A stretch of 64,000 bases of DNA, taken from Lewinellaceae bacterium (GTDB lineage Bacteria > Bacteroidota > Bacteroidia > Chitinophagales > Saprospiraceae). Shown one piece after another: positions 63,368-64,000 of the stretch; position 1 is the stretch's first letter; every line of letters starts with the position of its first letter. A model generated the notes under the pieces. The model searched no databases, was not told where the DNA came from, and was given only the letters and a program-made list of their open reading frames with translations. The translations under genes were made by a program, and so were the position numbers. The stretch spans positions 248,001 to 312,000 of the forward strand of contig JACJYP010000006.1 in assembly GCA_020636045.1 (NCBI GenBank), given 5' to 3'.

Positions 63368-63405
63368 AAACAGCCCTTCCGGAAATGCATCCGGAAGGGC
63401 TGTTT
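63368..63405. terminator. bidirectional terminator
   Basis: Perfect 16-bp arms (63368-63383, AAACAGCCCTTCCGGA; 63390-63405) with a 6-nt loop. T-rich on both outer sides (GTTTCAT on plus; TTTTCTTTTTGT on minus), between two convergent genes. Confidence 0.85.
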
Positions 63406-63427
63406 CATATCGGTTCGGCAAATTGCC

Positions 63428-64000
63428 TTATTTCATTTTGGCCAGGTCTGCAGAAGCGTCCTGCTGCGGCAGCGTGCGGCTTACCCATTCGATCTGGTCC
63501 GGGTTGCCCGGCGTAACGAGGTCGAGGGTCTGCATGTCGGTCAGGGTCAGGCCCGTTACTTTGTTGTCTTTGGCGCCGCTCTGACGGTAGTCGTTGGCCC
63601 AGTTTACTTTGAATTCTTTCACGTCGGCATTCAGGTGCTCGTCAATCGTAGCCACCGTGATTGCGTTCGGCGTAGCACCGGCGATGAAGTGCGTGCCGAT
63701 GTAGTTGCCTTTCTTGTCGAATACAGAGATGCTGTAGGTTTTGGTGCCACGGCTGAATCCGCGAGCGATATTGTACAGAACGGCGATATTGTCTTCCGTT
63801 TCAAATTTGGCTACCGGCTCCGGGTAAACCGGCATGCTGCTGAATTCGGCGCTGCGCTCGAGTTCGGGCAGGAACTGGTAGAATTCCCAGCCGAGGCGCG
63901 TTGCTTTGGCAGCGGTGCGGTTTTCAAGTTGGCCCTGCAATTCCTGTGCATTGAAGGTGTACGGCAGCGTAACAGTCGGGAACTGACCCAGAAAATCCTG
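63428..64000 (-). CDS. hypothetical protein, 5' end beyond window
   Basis: 190 codons visible, ending at 63428 and open through base 64000. A TTG at 63940 is in frame but the coding pattern continues upstream (QDFLGQFPTVTLPYTFNAQE). The readable part is beta-rich (VAKFETEDNIAVLYNIARGF, YSISVFDKKGNYIGTHFIAG) with no domain I recognise and no sorting domain at its C-terminus (QQDASADLAKMK). Confidence 0.75.
   Translation of the reverse strand, partial: QDFLGQFPTVTLPYTFNAQELQGQLENRTAAKATRLGWEFYQFLPELERSAEFSSMPVYPEPVAKFETEDNIAVLYNIARGFSRGTKTYSISVFDKKGNYIGTHFIAGATPNAITVATIDEHLNADVKEFKVNWANDYRQSGAKDNKVTGLTLTDMQTLDLVTPGNPDQIEWVSRTLPQQDASADLAKMK

Overview
The window looks like chromosomal DNA of a Bacteroidota bacterium, most likely a Saprospiria-type lineage (Saprospiraceae/Haliscomenobacter/Lewinella-like). 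The evidence is several type IX secretion C-terminal domains (type A at the 3' ends of the genes at 1579, 23111 and 34255; type B/gliding-associated at 2071), gldA and gldF, a Bacteroidota-type geranylgeranylglyceryl-phosphate-synthase-family gene, a DUF6089 barrel, and many upstream sites that fit the Bacteroidota sigma factor (-33 TTG, 19-20 nt, -7 TAnnTTTG) rather than -35/-10. GC is fairly high (by eye high-50s %), with lower-GC patches near 20.3-23.1 kb and 26.4-28.0 kb. I saw no rRNA, tRNA, CRISPR array, transposase or phage module.

Layout. 0-3.3 kb (minus): an operon for three secreted surface proteins (type B T9SS protein, type A T9SS protein, tail-fibre-like repeat protein cut by the window edge). 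3.6-7.9 kb (plus): two tandem paralogues that join an effector-associated-like helical domain, a beta-rich domain, one membrane helix, helical repeats and an FGE-sulfatase/C-lectin-fold domain. 8.4-12.4 kb: UbiB-like kinase, a small HTH/coiled-coil regulator and prfA, with degenerate CAGTnnn heptad repeats between genes. 12.6-15.7 kb (minus): BlaI regulator, DUF4350-like secreted protein, M56 peptidase fused to a TonB C-terminal domain, and a free TonB-domain protein. 16.1-23.1 kb (plus): RND pump, Gfo/Idh/MocA oxidoreductase, lipoprotein, AraC regulator, small membrane protein, a large palindromic element, thioredoxin-reductase-like protein. 23.1-26.4 kb (minus): second BlaI/M56 pair, the M56 protein carrying four copies of an unrecognised 'WG' module and a T9SS tail. 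26.8-31.8 kb: FAD monooxygenase, GT-C-like membrane protein, ALDH7-type aldehyde dehydrogenase, response regulator. 31.9-43.4 kb: cNMP-domain hybrid histidine kinase, vanadium haloperoxidase-MopE-T9SS protein, TPR adenylate cyclase, GH92 mannosidase. 43.5-49.2 kb: thioredoxin-fold lipid/redox-type protein, DUF547 protein, a 42-bp minisatellite, gldA-cupin-gldF, OmpA-like protein. 49.6-64 kb: cytochrome c/PA14/propeller/DUF1080 protein, crcB, TPR protein, MoxR AAA ATPase, thioredoxin-fold protein, TonB-WG protein, GGGPS, rsgA, DUF6089 barrel, sodium symporter, small membrane protein and a partial gene.

How the parts relate. The most system-like signal is a domain-swapping triangle among three families in the window: M56 peptidase + TonB domain (13153-14382), TonB domain + WG module (57703-58452) and M56 peptidase + four WG modules (23111-26026). 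The two M56 genes are each controlled by a BlaI gene, and both BlaI promoters carry the same inverted repeat (CAACTA-N5/6-TAGTTA) with the -33 TTG lying inside one arm. A second candidate is the pair of EAD-like/FGE membrane proteins at 3.6-7.9 kb. A third is the 42-bp minisatellite at 45.8-46.1 kb, which is open in both directions and encodes 14-residue cysteine-containing repeats.
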